Source: Lycocorax pyrrhopterus obiensis
Lineage: Eukaryota; Chordata; Aves; Passeriformes; Paradisaeidae
NCBI GenBank assembly: GCA_014706295.1
Contig: JACSVZ010000016.1
Span: forward strand, 6,925,168-6,989,167
Direction of reading: 5' to 3'
DNA: 64,000 nucleotides
Shown: positions 51,201-64,000 of the stretch, piece after piece
Layout: the number at the start of each line of letters is the position of its first letter
How positions within the stretch are numbered: position 1 is the first letter of the stretch
Position numbers and translations under genes: made by a program
Notes under the pieces: generated by a model
The model's database searches: none
Seen by the model: the letters and a program-made list of their open reading frames with translations, nothing else
What the model was told of the DNA's origin: nothing

Positions 51201-54200
51201 TTTGCTTAGCCTTAGCTCATCTCAACATGATGCCAAATCTCAGCACCTGATCTCACTGGAGTGGCCAATAACAGACCTTAGCAGAGCCAGCCCATTTCTA
51301 ACACAATGATAGGGACTATTCCAATTCCTTCTGCAGAAAAGCATTCACCACTGAAGCATCAAATATACAGCACTGACATGTTCTAATGGAACTTGGGAAA
51401 AGGAAAATGAATTAATGAATTTACTCTGCACCATAAAGTAACTGCTGTTGTCACTGATACAAAACCACAAGCAGAGGTTAAAGTGGGCATATCCTGAGAG
51501 CAAGAGACCAAGAGAGTAAACATATGGAACGATGGTAAAGAACAAACATGTGAAAGAGATTTTTTTTTAATGATTTCTACATCTGGTTAAGCAGTTCTCT
51601 ATTAAAATCATGATCACAAGCCAACAGTTTCAGTAATCATCAAGTGATCTTGTAGAGGGCTCTGAATTTGAGAGAGTGCTGACTATTCCACCCACTGAAA
51701 AATAATCAGACTTCAAGATGCCGCAGACTGCCCACAAATTAAGGCAATAAAAATCCTCAGTGTGTTTGTGGAAGAAAATAATTTTCAACATGTATCTGTG
51801 GAGAGTTTGATGAAAATCAAAAGCAGCAGCTGCTATTGTCTGTGTTTATTGTATACAATTAATTAGCAAGCCCAGCGCCCTTACTGGATAAATACTGACA
51901 TTACAAAAACTAACAGCATATTTTGCCTTGTGAGTGGCAGTCATAGTAAAGTAGTTGATTAAATCGCTATAGTTCTGTCTCCTATGTCATAAAAACTTGA
52001 AACTTACTTGTACATGGGAAAGCACTTACTGAAGAATGTATTTATTCTGGCTAAATCAATTTCAAATGTTTAGAGCTCTGCAAACTCATATTTTCACTGT
52101 GTTGTAATTGCAGAAATGAATCAGAGTGGTGATTACACTTTTCTCTAACTCTCTGACCTTTTTCCCCTGCCCTGATACTCATCATGTTTGGGAGAAACAT
52201 CTTTTTGGAATTTTGTTGTCCAGCTTATATGAAACCTGCTAGGGATGTATATCTAGTCCATTTAGGTGCTTAGGGTTTTTGGATGGAACATCTGAAAATT
52301 AAAAAGCCACTTGTAAGACCAGCTGTACGTAGGGCAGCAGTATCTGATATACTCTATTTCATAAGGAGATGGGGAGACCGACCTGATCCAGCAAAAAATG
52401 GAAAGGGTCGATTGCACTCACAGCAAGAATTTGTGGCAGCTGCAGCAACTGATTCATTTCCTCAGCAGATTCTGTTTAAACTCATTTCCGAGTGTGCAAG
52501 AGTTCCATATTTCTTAATAGAAAGGGATCATAAACCTTTTTTTCCCCAGAAATACTTACTACCTTTAGTGATTTTAAAGCATCAGTGCCTTACCCACACA
52601 AGCAAAGACATGGGGCTTTCTAAGAAGGCTGTCAGGGGTCACCTATTTCACCACTCTCAGAGAATTAACAAAGTCCACGTCACTACCAATGGCAGTTTAA
52701 CTCATGTTTGACACACTCCCATGTTTGTAGCTCCATTTTCTTTAAGTAATCTTGCTCAGAGACGCAAATAAATAATATAAAACAAACAAACAAGCAAGTC
52801 TTAGGCTTCACATAGGAAAAAAAATATTCTTTTGATTCTAAGCTAAACATAATCAGCTTGTTTATTGAGAGTCTTGCAGTTCATTTCTGAAGCTGGCACT
52901 GTTTGAGTGGACCAATTACAGTGCCTTTCACCAAAGTGGTTAAAAATTAATAATAAGCCAAAAAAGCCAATGCTAAATAAGTAAAGAATGTGCAACAAGG
53001 CATAAATAAGAAACCATTTAAATTGACACAAATTAGATGGTGACAAGAGACGGTGTTCGGCACTGCAACCCTGGCCCATGAGCCGATAAACAGTGCAGAT
53101 TATTCCCATTTAGGGAGTGCTCAGGAATAAAGCTCTCTGAGCACATAACCTCAGAGCAGCAGCATCCCACAATCTTACTGTATGGCCAAAGACTGGCAAC
53201 AGGATTTACATTTTTAATCTTACATAAACAGAGCATAACGTTTTCCAGCAATCTTCAGTGGGAAGTCACATAGGAACTGACACATAGCTGAAAAATATAA
53301 TTTCTCCTTGAGCTGGTCAAACAATCTTTATTAGGCTGTGTTTGAGTTCAGTTCAGGTCACACATACAAATATTGATCAGCAGTTGAAATACTGGTTGGC
53401 AAATCTAAAACTTACATTTAAAATGCCAGAAGCCAGGACTTCCTTCAGAAAAAGCCCAAATAAGATCTTCATTACTTTAAATACTTCAACAGATGCAGCA
53501 GAAGGAAGAAGACAAAGGCCAGTGTGACTTATTTGAAATTATTCCAGGAATCAGTCACAAGGAATTCAAAGAAGCTTTCTGAAGCTGCATAAGACCTTCA
53601 GCTAATCCTTCTATTTATTTAAATCAGAGAAATCCTTGACTGGTGAAGTTGGAAATGCAATAGACTAAAATTCAACTCAACCCTCTCCAGCCCCCTGATA
53701 AAGTAAACAGCAGATGAAAATATGGAAGAACGCAGGTAATGAACATTAACGTGTCCATTACTGACGAACCTGGGCCTGCTTTCTCTGTTACATCAATAGA
53801 TGGCTCATTTGAAAAACAGGTTTTTGTTTTTATTAACATACACCTTTTTACTGAACTTCAAGTATTTCAAGGAAGCATTACCAGTTTTGGCAGACTTATT
53901 TGGAATAGGAAGACACTCAAAACAGTCAGAAAATGTAATAATTTAGGCACACTGGTAATCAGAGGAGGACTCTGGCCCAAGCTTCTATTCTGTAATTCAG
54001 TATTTTGGGAGAGAAGTCCTAATTTTGTTGTTTAAAAAGCAAAAACTTCTATTTTGCCTGTGATCGAACTGAGAACACATCTTCCACCAAGAGAAATAGT
54101 CTTTGTCCACCAAACTCCGTTTCTATTGAAGTGATCAATGACATATAGCCGGATCAACATTAATTTGCTGCCAGCCTTTCAAATCAACGTTCACTAGTAT

Positions 54201-54316
54201 AGATAGCACACAAATATTAATATTTCATTCTATTTGCCTACATCCTTTCATTTAACATCACTGCTCATATTTTATATTTTCAGCCATTTCTTTTTATAAC
54301 TAGAAAGTCAATTTTA
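45253..54316. other. Unique non-coding sequence with possible conserved elements
   Basis: No exon or transposon securely recognised in 9 kb. Points of structure: 46150-46420 is dense in homeodomain-type words; 46975-47035 has a weak MIR-like core (CTGTAAAATGGGAG); 48762-48776 is a short TA tract; 49649-49701 has two copies of a TGATATGCAAA word. The largest open frame, 142 codons at 52283-52711 (+), has an unfamiliar translation and no splice or promoter support. Confidence 0.55.
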
Positions 54317-54346
54317 GGTATTTCCCATATTAATAAGGGAAATACC
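54317..54346. repeat. 30-bp near-perfect palindrome
   Basis: The arms GGTATTTCCC and GGGAAATACC are exact reverse complements. The 10-nt centre is itself TATTAATA flanked by an A on each side, so 28 of 30 positions are palindromic. As DNA it could form a cruciform; as RNA it would form a 10-bp stem. Confidence 0.95.
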
Positions 54347-57311
54347 ATGCTAAGCTATGTCTTCAATTACCAAATAAACTGAGTATAATCTAATAGTTTT
54401 CCTGATGATTTGAACCCCAAATTAAACAAAAAACCATGGAAAACAGTATCAAGTAGGTACCAAAAGTAGATGAGACATTGATATGCTGGAAGAAAAGAGC
54501 ACAATTTTATAAGAGACAGTCATACAACTTACCCAAGAGCTTGGCTTTGGGAGAAAGCAGCAGATGTTTTTATCTAAGAAACAGCCAAATTGATCAGATG
54601 AATACAGCTACTCATAGATATAACAGGCCCATATGTGCTGAAGAAGGAAACTAGATCTGTAAAGACACAATAATGGGCCAAGAGGTCGGAGCTCGTGTCA
54701 GCAGCCCTGCAGCAGCACCTTCACTGTTCCGCTCTTCAGTGCCGCCCTTCCCTGTTTTCATTTATTTTGCCTTACAAGAAACCAGGTGGTGCCAAACGAA
54801 ATCCCACTTTTCTCACAATTTCTTTGCTGGTTTTTTTTCTAAGCAGCGATGCTTCTTCAGCTGCGCAACAACTCCATTTTTCTCTACAAATCACTTGTGG
54901 ATTAGAGCACCTTGAGCCACAATAGGACGACAGAGTAGGGCAAGATGCACAAGATATCATAAGGCTGAACCACAGCAGACCAGCAGCTTTTGAGTCAGCC
55001 CATGAAAAGCTCCCAGAATAAAGCACATTTTCTCCTTGACCTTTACCTGCTGCTGGGCTCTGACTCACAAGATTGTCTTTTCCGTCGTGGTGAACATTTG
55101 TTAAACCTCAGCCTCATTTATCACGAATTCTCACACAGACCTTTCACAGAGAAGAGCTAAATGCCAAAAATGAATTGGTCTTTTTGACTAGACACCTGGG
55201 CAGACATTACAACAATGACACCTGAGGTTATTTGGCTTTAACCATGTTCCTCTTCCATCATCTTGTCATAAACACAGTACTTGCCTGGCAATTTGCTGAA
55301 GCTGCCACTTAAAAGGAAGATTGGAAAAGTTGCTAAATACTGAAGACTAAAACTTAACATAAATTTCTTGTAGTTTGTTACTGTCACACAAAACTGTGAT
55401 AAGAATAAATGATATAAAAGCATAGGAAAAAAGAAGCTGTTTTTACACTCTAGTAGCTCACAGAGTGTAGTCTATGATAATCCTCTCCCAGCTGGCCACC
55501 CAGAAAGGCAGACTTTTATCTTTATTTCTAAGTGCTAATCATGGATATGAGCAGCAAAGTTGCAGTGTTTTCCAAAATCACCTTTCCAAATAGCATCAGA
55601 AACAGGGACAGAAAACAAAACGCAGGCAAGGTCTGCTATCCAGGCTTAGAACTGAAGCACAAATAGGGAGTTCTGTTCTGTGAAATATTCACCTTATCAA
55701 AGAGGGAGCCACGCAAAAAGGAGGTTTCAATAACTTTTTCCTCATCAGCAGGAGCATACAAGGCCTCCACCATGCTAGATGACACTGATAACATTTAGAG
55801 TTTTAAAAGTTCTGGCCCTGTTCCAATATTCTTGCTTGCTCCTTAATGTAACCAGCCAAACCACAGCATTACTTCCTCTTGTCAGGCTGCTCCTACTCGT
55901 GCACTGCTCTCACCAGCTGTGCCTGAGGTCCCGATAGCAGTGAGGGAGAGCCTCACAAAAGCCTTGTGACAGGGTCACTGGAACCTCAGTGCCACCAGCC
56001 TCACTCCACAGGTCTGCTCTGATTATCCCACATCCAAGCTACAGCCTCTATCATCCTTCTGAGCCCTGGCTCAGGGCAGTAAATCCAAGCCTAACAACTT
56101 CCTAGCCCATGGTTTTCTACCAGTTCTTAAAGACTGGGATAGATTAACTATAAACAAAACTGTCCAATGTGCCATAACCTGGACTGGAACAGGCTTTTGC
56201 AGGCTGGAAATGTGAAAGGCACCGTGAGCAAGTCAGACTTGGAGCTTCTTTTGAAGTGAACAGCGACAGCTGGGCTCAGCCACAGGAAGGGCCTGCAGGA
56301 AGGAGGGAGACTCACCCTCAGGAGACAGGTATTTCCCTTCAGGGTCTGGGAAGGAATAGAGACCTAAAGTTGGGTGAAATACATCCAGCATTTGCAGAAT
56401 CTAAAATCTTTGGGTTTGAACCCTAACATGCCGTGTGCTTGATCTGGTCAGTTCAATTTTTATTTTACTTTTATTTTAATAACTTTTCAGTTTAAATGTA
56501 GCTACAAAAGCAAAGGGTTTAATTAGGGGAATTAAGAGCATAAAGCAGTATTGTGGGACAGTTCTCAAACGGAAATGAAAAGCAGAATTCATCAGCAGAT
56601 TAGTAAGGTCAAACTATGTGCTTAGTTGTATAAATAACATACATAACAAGGCTTCCCTAGTCTTTCACACAGCTCCTACACCACGCATCCTGCTCCCTTT
56701 GAGTTCCCTTGCTTTGTGATTGCAGTTGTGGTCATCATTAAAAATAGTCTTCCTCTTTTGTTTCTATGGAGCTGCTTTTGGGAGTTTTGTATGAAAAAGG
56801 CCTTGTTTTAAGTTGAATGCCATTAGATGCAGCCTTTCACACTGTGACTTCAGAGCCTAAATTCATAAGTTATTGAAGTGATTAGCTACACGACATTCCA
56901 TTATATTGCATACCTAAATTGGACCCTTTCCTATCATAACCTACACTTTCTAGTATCTGAATTGCCTTCATGCTGACTTGCACCGATGTACTGGCATGTC
57001 ATTTACACCACTTATGACACCACTAAATTTGGCTCAAGCGAAGTTCCTGCAAGTGGCAGCATGCTGTGCTACAGATAGATCTGCTGGGCTGGACCAGATG
57101 GCAAAACTCTGTGTTGCAATTGTACTGTTGTGTGCGTGTGTGTCTGTGTGGAAATGACAAGACAAGAAAACAAAAAATCCTCACAAGAGAAAGGTGGGGA
57201 ACCACCATGAAGAGGGAGACACAGTTAGAAGGCAGATTAGCTCTATTAATGTGTTTATGTATCTCCTTTTAATTAAGGGGATCTTGCTTCCTACAAAAAC
57301 TCCTTAGAGCC
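54347..57311. other. Unique non-coding sequence
   Basis: No gene or repeat family recognised. A short TG-rich stretch lies at about 57129-57151. Open frames on both strands around 54670-55070 are unfamiliar and overlapping. Confidence 0.6.
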
Positions 57312-57406
57312 AAGCTTGTGGGTTTGACCCCCCCGTGGGCCATCCACTTGAGAGCTGGACTCAGTGATCCCTGTGGGTCCTTCCAGCACAGAATATTCAG
57401 TGATTC
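57312..57406 (+). mobile_element. CR1 LINE 3' end (CR1-J-like), sense
   Basis: The sequence contains GTGGGCCATCCACTTGAGAG, then 'ctggactcagtgatccctgtgggtccttccagcacagaatattcagtgattca'. This matches a CR1 3' terminus of the type ending 'gactcgatgatccttgtgggtcccttccaactcagaatattctgtgattc'. Only about 95 bp survive. From memory this variant is typical of neoavian/passerine CR1-J elements, which supports a songbird-like host. Confidence 0.88.
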
Positions 57407-60400
57407 ATTTACTGTAACTCCAGTAGAAGTAGTGTTAGTTCATTTGGGCAATGTGAATAATGGCTATTAGGCAAATTCCACCTTTCACTGAATAATTCTG
57501 GGAAGGAGAGGAGTAGACACCACTCTGGCTTAGATTTGTCAGTGCCCAGCATAGGGGGGTTCTGATTCCTAGAGGAAGGCTTTGTGTACCCAGTAAAATA
57601 CTGAGAACCTGCTTGTTTTGTGACACAATTATGAAAGCTGAGTGACATAACTCTGAAATTGTCAACATCTGAAAAAATGAAGAAAAAGTTCACATTTAAA
57701 TCAGAAAATAAATTGAGAACTCTTTTCCCTTTGTTCACTGAAGTAGTACAGCTATTCTTATCAGATAACAGATCTCCTCTTCCAGAAGTTACAATCCCTA
57801 ATGTATATGTGTACTTCAAATAGCCAAAGTTCATTAAAAGCAGCTATAAGCAACTTGGTGTGTATCATTCAGTGCAAATTCTGGAAAAGTTGAGCCAGTT
57901 CGGAACTTAACAAAAAGAGCTCCTGTTGAATTCCACTGTTGAACTCACAGAGCTACTGATGTACATTAGAGTTCAATTCAAGTTGTGTTGAATTTGACTA
58001 ATTTCTCCGAAAGAGTTTATAAAACAAAAGAAGAGTTTTGCTTTATTTTGTTTTCTCAAGTGGAAGAAATAACAATTTTGAATTAGGTTCTGTTGGGAAC
58101 TTGGGGTGGTTTATCACTGTCATCAGTATTAAATTCATTTTGTAGCATTAACAGTAGGCACTAAATGATGTGTAAAAGAAAGAAATTAAAAAAAAGAGGA
58201 ATACCTGGATGCTCAGAGAAGAGAGTTCATGGGCAGCTGGCTGCTGGGGTGGTGTCCTGCAGTGCTGGAAAACTCACTGGCATACTTTTTTCCAATAAGA
58301 AGAAAATGACCATGAGGTTCAGAGGTCACAGAGGAGGAAGAAATTCCTACACTAATCAAATTTTCACCTTTTGTTTTTTAATATTCTCCCTCCCTTAAAC
58401 TCTTCTTCCCCCTCTGCACTTTTTTTTCCTCCTCTCTAGAGGAGGCCTTTAGTCAGTGCACATGTTCACCTGGATCACCAGGATAAAAAGATCTTCCATC
58501 TGTGCACTGAAAAAGCTTTACATCTAACAAGCACAGGAAGTATAAATAACGTTTATAATAAACTTGAGGAAGGTGGATTCTCTTTCCTTGTTTCTTTAGT
58601 TTCAGAGACACTGGACTGCAGTCTGAGAAGAATTGAATTAAAATGCTCACACATCACTGCCAGGATTCATAGCAGAATCATTACCAGATAAAGATAAATC
58701 GTCTAAGCCAAGGAAATCAGTGTCTCTCTTTTCCACCTATGCTTGTTTTCCCAGGCTAGAAAAGAAGCAGATGACAAATGTGTATCCTATATAGTGACTG
58801 CTGAAATATGGCACTTACTAGGCAAAACTGTTCACTCTGAAATTCCTCCCTGCAAAGTCATGTTATTCTGATAACAAAAACCATTCTTGTGGTAGCTTTT
58901 TCTTCCTGTAAAGTCCATGAAATCCAGATACGAAAGATAAAAGAAATTATTTTCTACATTGTGCAGGACAAATGATAAGCACAAAGTGACGCTTTCCAGT
59001 AATTCTTCATTTTGAATAAACTTACAGGAGCATAGGGATGATACAGCGGTGCCAGGCCCTACCGTGCTACCATAGCTCTCACTATATTTGGTAGAATTTC
59101 TTATTCAATATCTAAAATGAATATTTTATTTATTTATTGTGATATTTTTATTGCATTTAAACAATTTTAGCCCCGCAAATCACATTTTTCTGGGATCTAT
59201 GGAACTCTATGGAGAATAGTTTTTTGTTAAATGTATGTACAATCTCATGACTTAAAGTTAGGGACACCATATGGCTCTTTTAGAGCAAGAGCAGAGCATG
59301 TATTGCTTTCTTAAGTTAATTTTTTGGTCTTTATATTAGTAGATACAAATCTCATCTTTTTTTTTTAATGAACATCCTGAACAGACTGGACTGATTTTTT
59401 AAAATACTTACATAATATTAAGGCAGTTATAGCTCTGGAAATTCAAAGATCTAAAGCAGCACACTCATGATCATAAAGCAAGCACTCTATACTTGTCTAA
59501 ATTATTAATCCACAATCCCCCCCAAAAATACCAAAACAATTAAATATTTCCTCCAGTTCTTGCCAGAAAACCTGCCAGGATGATGAACAGATCAGAACAC
59601 ACTGCCATGCTCAGAGAGATGCCCTGAGCATCAATGCAGCCTTCAGAAAGCAAAACATCATTGTGACTGTCTTGAAAAAAAACTGATAGCAACTCTTCAC
59701 ATTCAAAAAAACCTAATACTTTTGCCAAGAAACCTGAACAGAGCATACCTTGAGAACTATTTGTTGTATTTTTTTAAGAATGCCAGACATGTGCTCTAAG
59801 AGGGCAGGAATACAGGAAAATACAAAAAACACATTCTGAATTTACACCATGATTTTCACTCTTCCCTCTCATTCCAGAAATCAGAGGGGAAGGGGGAAGG
59901 GAAATAGGTAGGGCCAATCAGGCTCAAAGTCCACGTTTTCTGGAAAAAAATCCTGTGCCATGTGCTCCAGAAAGCCCCTGTGCATGGGAGAAGAGCATTA
60001 AGAAAATACTTTAAAGGTGTATTTCATATTAGAAAATCCCACACAATCTTTTTCCCAAGCTGCTGGACTTTCAGATATGCCATCAGCAGCCTTATTAGGG
60101 AGTCTTTGAACAGGACCCTGCTGCTATGCTCCATTTGAAAGATTAGAAAATCTGAAATTCCCAATAATGAAAAGCTAGATTTTGCAATTAAAAACAAAGT
60201 AGTATTAAGACATCAACTTCTATGATCATACAAATATAAGTCACTGTCAAACGTCATCCAAAATCTAATACTTTCTGCATGAAGATATGGCAGAATGAGA
60301 GTCTATAGCCCACTTATTTGCTCTTTTAACCAAAGTGATGTCATGAATCTCATCTACTTTTTTACAGCAGCAGACAAGCACTACCTATGGCTGGCTTGAC

Positions 60401-61917
60401 ATGCTGCAGAAAGCTAAGCATTTCATTTTTGCAAGTTTGCTGATATGTTTTTAAAAAAGAAATGTCTTTGCAGTCTTTCTTCGGATTTTCACACTCAAAC
60501 CAGTCAAAGCAGGGCTACCATTTGTGTGGCAAGAGACAAGAAATTAATTTCTAAATGCACAGTCCACACTGTGCAAATATTCTCTACAACCTGTAAAACC
60601 TTGTATCACAATGTGAAGTTACACTAATCCCACAGGGAACAGTTTTCAATTCAACTGTGATTCTTTTTACATAAGAAATACAGAAAGATATGGAACTGTT
60701 GTGAAGATGTAATATTTCAAGAAATAGGGTAAGATGTGGGCAATAAATGCTGACAGCAGATCTGGGGAGAGAGGGAAAGAGCACAGGGACTGTGCAAGGC
60801 AGAGGGAAGAGCTGGATTTTCTAAATTATCTAAATAGTTTTCTCAAATTATCTAAAAAAGCTCTGCAGTAAAAGAGAAAATCTGCAAAATAGTTGCAAGC
60901 TGGGAAATGGTCCATAAAGAAATGAGAGCCACGCTCAGTAAAGCTGAGGTTTTTCTGCTTAACCTGTATGAATTCAAACTCTACTGAGAGTTTCTGCAAG
61001 AGGGTACAGCATAGGCTATCCAGGATGCCTGCTCTACTCCAATGCTGTCACCAGCATTTATTACCGCTATTATGAGAATGGTGCAGGCAGGAAGCTTTTC
61101 TGGCAGGTTTCTTGTATTTAAATAGGTGTATTACCCAAAATTGTCTTTATAGAAACCAAGAAAAAGACGTCAGGGTTATCAGCACTAAGGCAAGCAGTAG
61201 CCAATAACAGTGCACATGATATTTTAAGGGATATTGAGAACAGATTCTTTACAGCAAAAACAGCTAACACCTGTTTCTTGTTAGAAACTCAGAAAGCTTC
61301 ACGAGAATTTACAGGTCCCCAGGTACTACCCAATCATTAAAACACTTTACAAAACAAATGAATTATAACTTCCCCCACTCTAAAATCACAGACAACCCCA
61401 AAGATTCATAAAGACCAAGGAATTAATTCGTTACAGTGCTCATCAGGACCCTGATATCCTAGTTTTTCCCGGAATTGCTCCTTTTTTATTGCCAACCTTC
61501 ATATACAGTCTATCATTCACCAGCACTGCTCCATCTTATCCATGTTTTCACACCATCTTCAGAAGATCCTTGGCTACAAGTGTCTGGCCTCCACACACTT
61601 TTCCTAAGCTCTGGAAAAGCTCAGGGAGGATCCTTCTTGGGAAGCACTGCAATCCGGAGTGTTTTCACCCTCAGAGCCACACGTATTCCAGCAAAACAGC
61701 TCTAGTGCTTACTGGATATGGCATTTGAGCAAAGCCATACTCCGTGCTGGGGAAGCTCTCCTTTGTTTGGTTATGTGACTGCTCAAAGCCACCAAAAAGT
61801 ACTGCAGAAGGAAAGAAAAAGTCTTCCCCAGTAGTCCAGTCTACTTTTTTTAGTACGAACATCCCCTTTTTTATGATACTGTCTTGAAGTCAGAGCATCA
61901 CACCCGTTCATTTCTCA
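57407..61917. other. Unique non-coding sequence
   Basis: No repeat family or exon recognised. A minus-strand frame of 141 codons (57409-57834) abuts the CR1 end and is unfamiliar. A 10-base T-run lies near 59357-59366, and a polypurine patch near 59885-59912. Confidence 0.6.
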
Positions 61918-61932
61918 CTGGGAATTGTAGTT
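61918..61932 (-). promoter_or_regulatory. ZNF143/THAP11-type motif half
   Basis: The minus strand reads AACTACAATTCCCAG, an exact match to the first half of the extended ZNF143 (Staf)/THAP11 site ACTACAATTCCCAGCATGC. The second half (CATGC) is absent: the sequence continues TGAGAA. In vertebrates this motif is usual in CpG-island promoters and chromatin-loop anchors. Here the surroundings are AT-rich with no promoter signs, so function is uncertain. Confidence 0.4.
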
Positions 61933-64000
61933 TAAAAGCCTTTCCTCAATAGCAAATTACCTATCCCTAGAATAAACACAACCCCCTTGACATGGGTTAA
62001 TGGAAAAGATACCTCCTAAGGCACCAGTGTCCCCTGAGTGCAGCATTCTTCTTGTCAGCATTGCTGGATGGATGGCACTGGGGAACAGGAATACATGGCA
62101 AATACTCAGAGTGAGAAAGCAGACAAATGATCACAGGCACAAGCTGGGAGCAGGACAGTGTCTGAAGAGTTAAGAAGGGCAGGAATAAGAAGGTAAAACC
62201 CCTGCTGAGTGCTAAGCCCTCTGTGCAGCATTTACAATAACATTCTTTAGCTTTCGAGGTTTCCTTCATGAAAACTTTTTCCTAGCACAGATTTCCAGGC
62301 CACAAATGATAGAAGGTTCTTCCTTAAATGATTCACAAGTAGCACATATTTTTCAGTGTCCCTGGCAGACTGTCCCCTCACAGCACTTTTCAGATAACAG
62401 GTAGATAATCTGATTTATGCTACAGTGGAAGCACTTCTAAAGTCATTTATCAGACTCCCATTGAGAAGCACTGAATTCTGGCTCTTTTATGGCTGTGCGG
62501 CAGATTACTCATGCTTTGCACACCTTTCTAAAGTTTGGCACTTTTATGCAAATTGTTGAGGAATTTGCCCAGATCTAACAAGCTGATTTGAAGTAAGCAC
62601 AGTAAATTAATTCACTACTTGTTCTCTTCTGCACATCCAGGTGTCTGATCATTTTCTTTCTGACTTCAGTAAATTTGGCCTCACGAGAAAGGATAGCAGT
62701 GCAAAACCTTGGCTCAAGTTTGGTTTTGGATTAGATTTGTGCTATTTTGCACAACTATCCATAAAGTATTAGCAGCTAAAAACAATAGTATGAAATACTG
62801 TGCAAGAAAATAGCACAAAATTAGCTAACAAGAACCTGGATGCCACAATGCTCATGTGCTAGCAGAGGATCTAGTAGTAACAAATATTTGTCTAATATTA
62901 CAGCAAGCAGCCACAGACTCACATTAAAAGAGAAAAAACAGCTGCAACACTTTCAAGGATTTATTTGTTTGTCTCAGGACTAGGTTTGGGTTTTCTCTTA
63001 CAGAGACCAAAGCAATAAATACTTGGAAGGAAGGGTTTCAGTGTTTGCAACAGAAGACAACGGGGCAAAAGCTATTAGGAAATAAGGATGAAAATAGGAT
63101 GGATAAGCTACCTCCTTGATTACTTCCTTGGAGTTTAAGGTTAGGTCCTCTGGAGATTTTTCTCCAGTGAAAACCTTGCGGTAGTTTCCTTTTTACTGGA
63201 CCATAATTTTAGAATATGTAAAGTTCCTGGTATCTGTCAGCACTGCAAAAACATGTTTATTTTATCCTGTTAATTTTGGTAAGTGCATCCTGTCAAATGT
63301 GTCTGGGTTTATACAAACACAGAGAACAGGCACATGGCAGCTCCTCCTGAAACGTGCAGAGATACAAACATATCACAAAAATCACATGCCCTTGGACAGT
63401 GGTGGGTCATCCTCATTATGGGCAACTGATCTCTCAGCAGTTCAGCAGGCAGACCAAATACTCGAGTCTGCAATCTAAGAGACTGCAATTCCTGCAAAGC
63501 TGTAAATTCCTACACAGGTTCAGCACACACAGCCTAAAGGTACTGCTGTCCCACAGATCCTGCAGGTCACAGAACACACCTCCCAGAGCTGCCCAGCCAG
63601 CCAGTGCCTGAACACAGCTCTGCTGCTGCTCAGGAAAGTGATCTCTGATGTCCTGGAACACAGCAAGCTCTGCAGTTGGGGAGTTCTAATCACGGCACCA
63701 CTGTCTCAGGCAGGTAAGGGGCCTGAATGGTACTTTGTGTTCCCCGGGGCTGTTTGCTGCAGTCTTTAAAGGTAAATGTGACCACTTCACCTTTGCAGTC
63801 ATTGCTACAGTTTCCAAGTGCCTCAAGAAGATGCCTGTTACCAACACACAATGTTCAGTTCACAGCTCACAGCAGTGTTTCAGCCAGCCTGCCTTGTGCT
63901 TGTTGTCAATGGTGAGTAGAAAAGATATGATAGAACGGATTTACCTAACTCATCACAGAGGTATCAGGTTGGCAAAATATCTATTAGGCACTTTTATTTC
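61933..64000. other. Unique non-coding sequence
   Basis: No gene recognised. A perfect octamer ATGCAAAT lies at 62546-62553 in a balanced stretch (62440-62620). The end of the window (63350-63720) is GC-richer with overlapping unfamiliar open frames on both strands. Confidence 0.55.

Noticed and set aside
52283..52711. 142-codon open frame on the plus strand
   Set aside because: No recognisable domain and no splice or promoter context. A few frames of this size are expected by chance in 64 kb searched on six frames.
57080..57100. CTCF-like core (GGACCAGATGGCA)
   Set aside because: Two mismatches in the conserved half of the motif; not distinguishable from chance.
57409..57834. 141-codon open frame on the minus strand
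   Set aside because: Unfamiliar, low-complexity translation directly beside a CR1 end; no supporting signals.

Overview
The window looks like non-coding chromosomal DNA from a bird. The main evidence is its interspersed repeats. Five fragments are CR1 LINEs with typical avian sequence: four 3' ends and one reverse-transcriptase remnant. One LTR, with TGTGG...CCACA ends and a near-perfect 5-bp target duplication, matches an avian ERVL-type solo LTR. A second, partial LTR has a TGTCGTGG terminus common in avian ERVs. A neoavian, probably songbird, host fits best, but that rests on remembered repeat families and not on a search.

I find no protein-coding gene that I can support. The longest ATG-started open frames are only about 130-145 codons (25459-25896 +, 52283-52711 +, 57409-57834 -, 28647-29072 -, 22078-22470 -). 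None gives a recognisable protein. Two of the five lie on repeats: one across the CR1 RT remnant, one across the LTR/CR1 nest. No tRNA, rRNA, known small RNA or CRISPR array was recognised. The window is best read as intergenic or deep intronic DNA with scattered old repeats, simple-sequence tracts and some stretches that may be regulatory.

Layout: 1-2100 has an ancient MIR-like SINE trace (about 401-480) and a CR1 3' end (1856-2100). 2101-12130 is mostly unique AT-rich DNA with A-rich and GA-rich tracts and a compact CpG cluster at 10810-10893. 12131-19400 has a (CAAT)n microsatellite, a possible hAT transposon end, a second MIR-like trace and a diverged 55-bp direct duplication next to a palindrome (18947-19360). 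19400-28400 is unique sequence plus a CR1 reverse-transcriptase remnant (25608-25732) and a MIR-like trace (26878-26928). 28411-29319 is the best-defined element, an old solo LTR with a younger CR1 nested in it. 29320-41110 is mostly unique, with a POU-octamer-rich stretch near 34290, a partial LTR (37286-about 37590), a TA-rich microsatellite and a CR1 3' end (40827-41110). 41111-64000 is mostly unique, with short tandem duplications, a 30-bp near-palindrome (54317-54346), a CR1 3' end (57312-57406) and a ZNF143-like site (61918-61932).

No convincing new multi-gene system is present. The most useful leads are the LTR/CR1 nest, the CpG cluster, the local duplication at 18960/19307 and several homeodomain/POU-motif-rich stretches that could be conserved enhancers.
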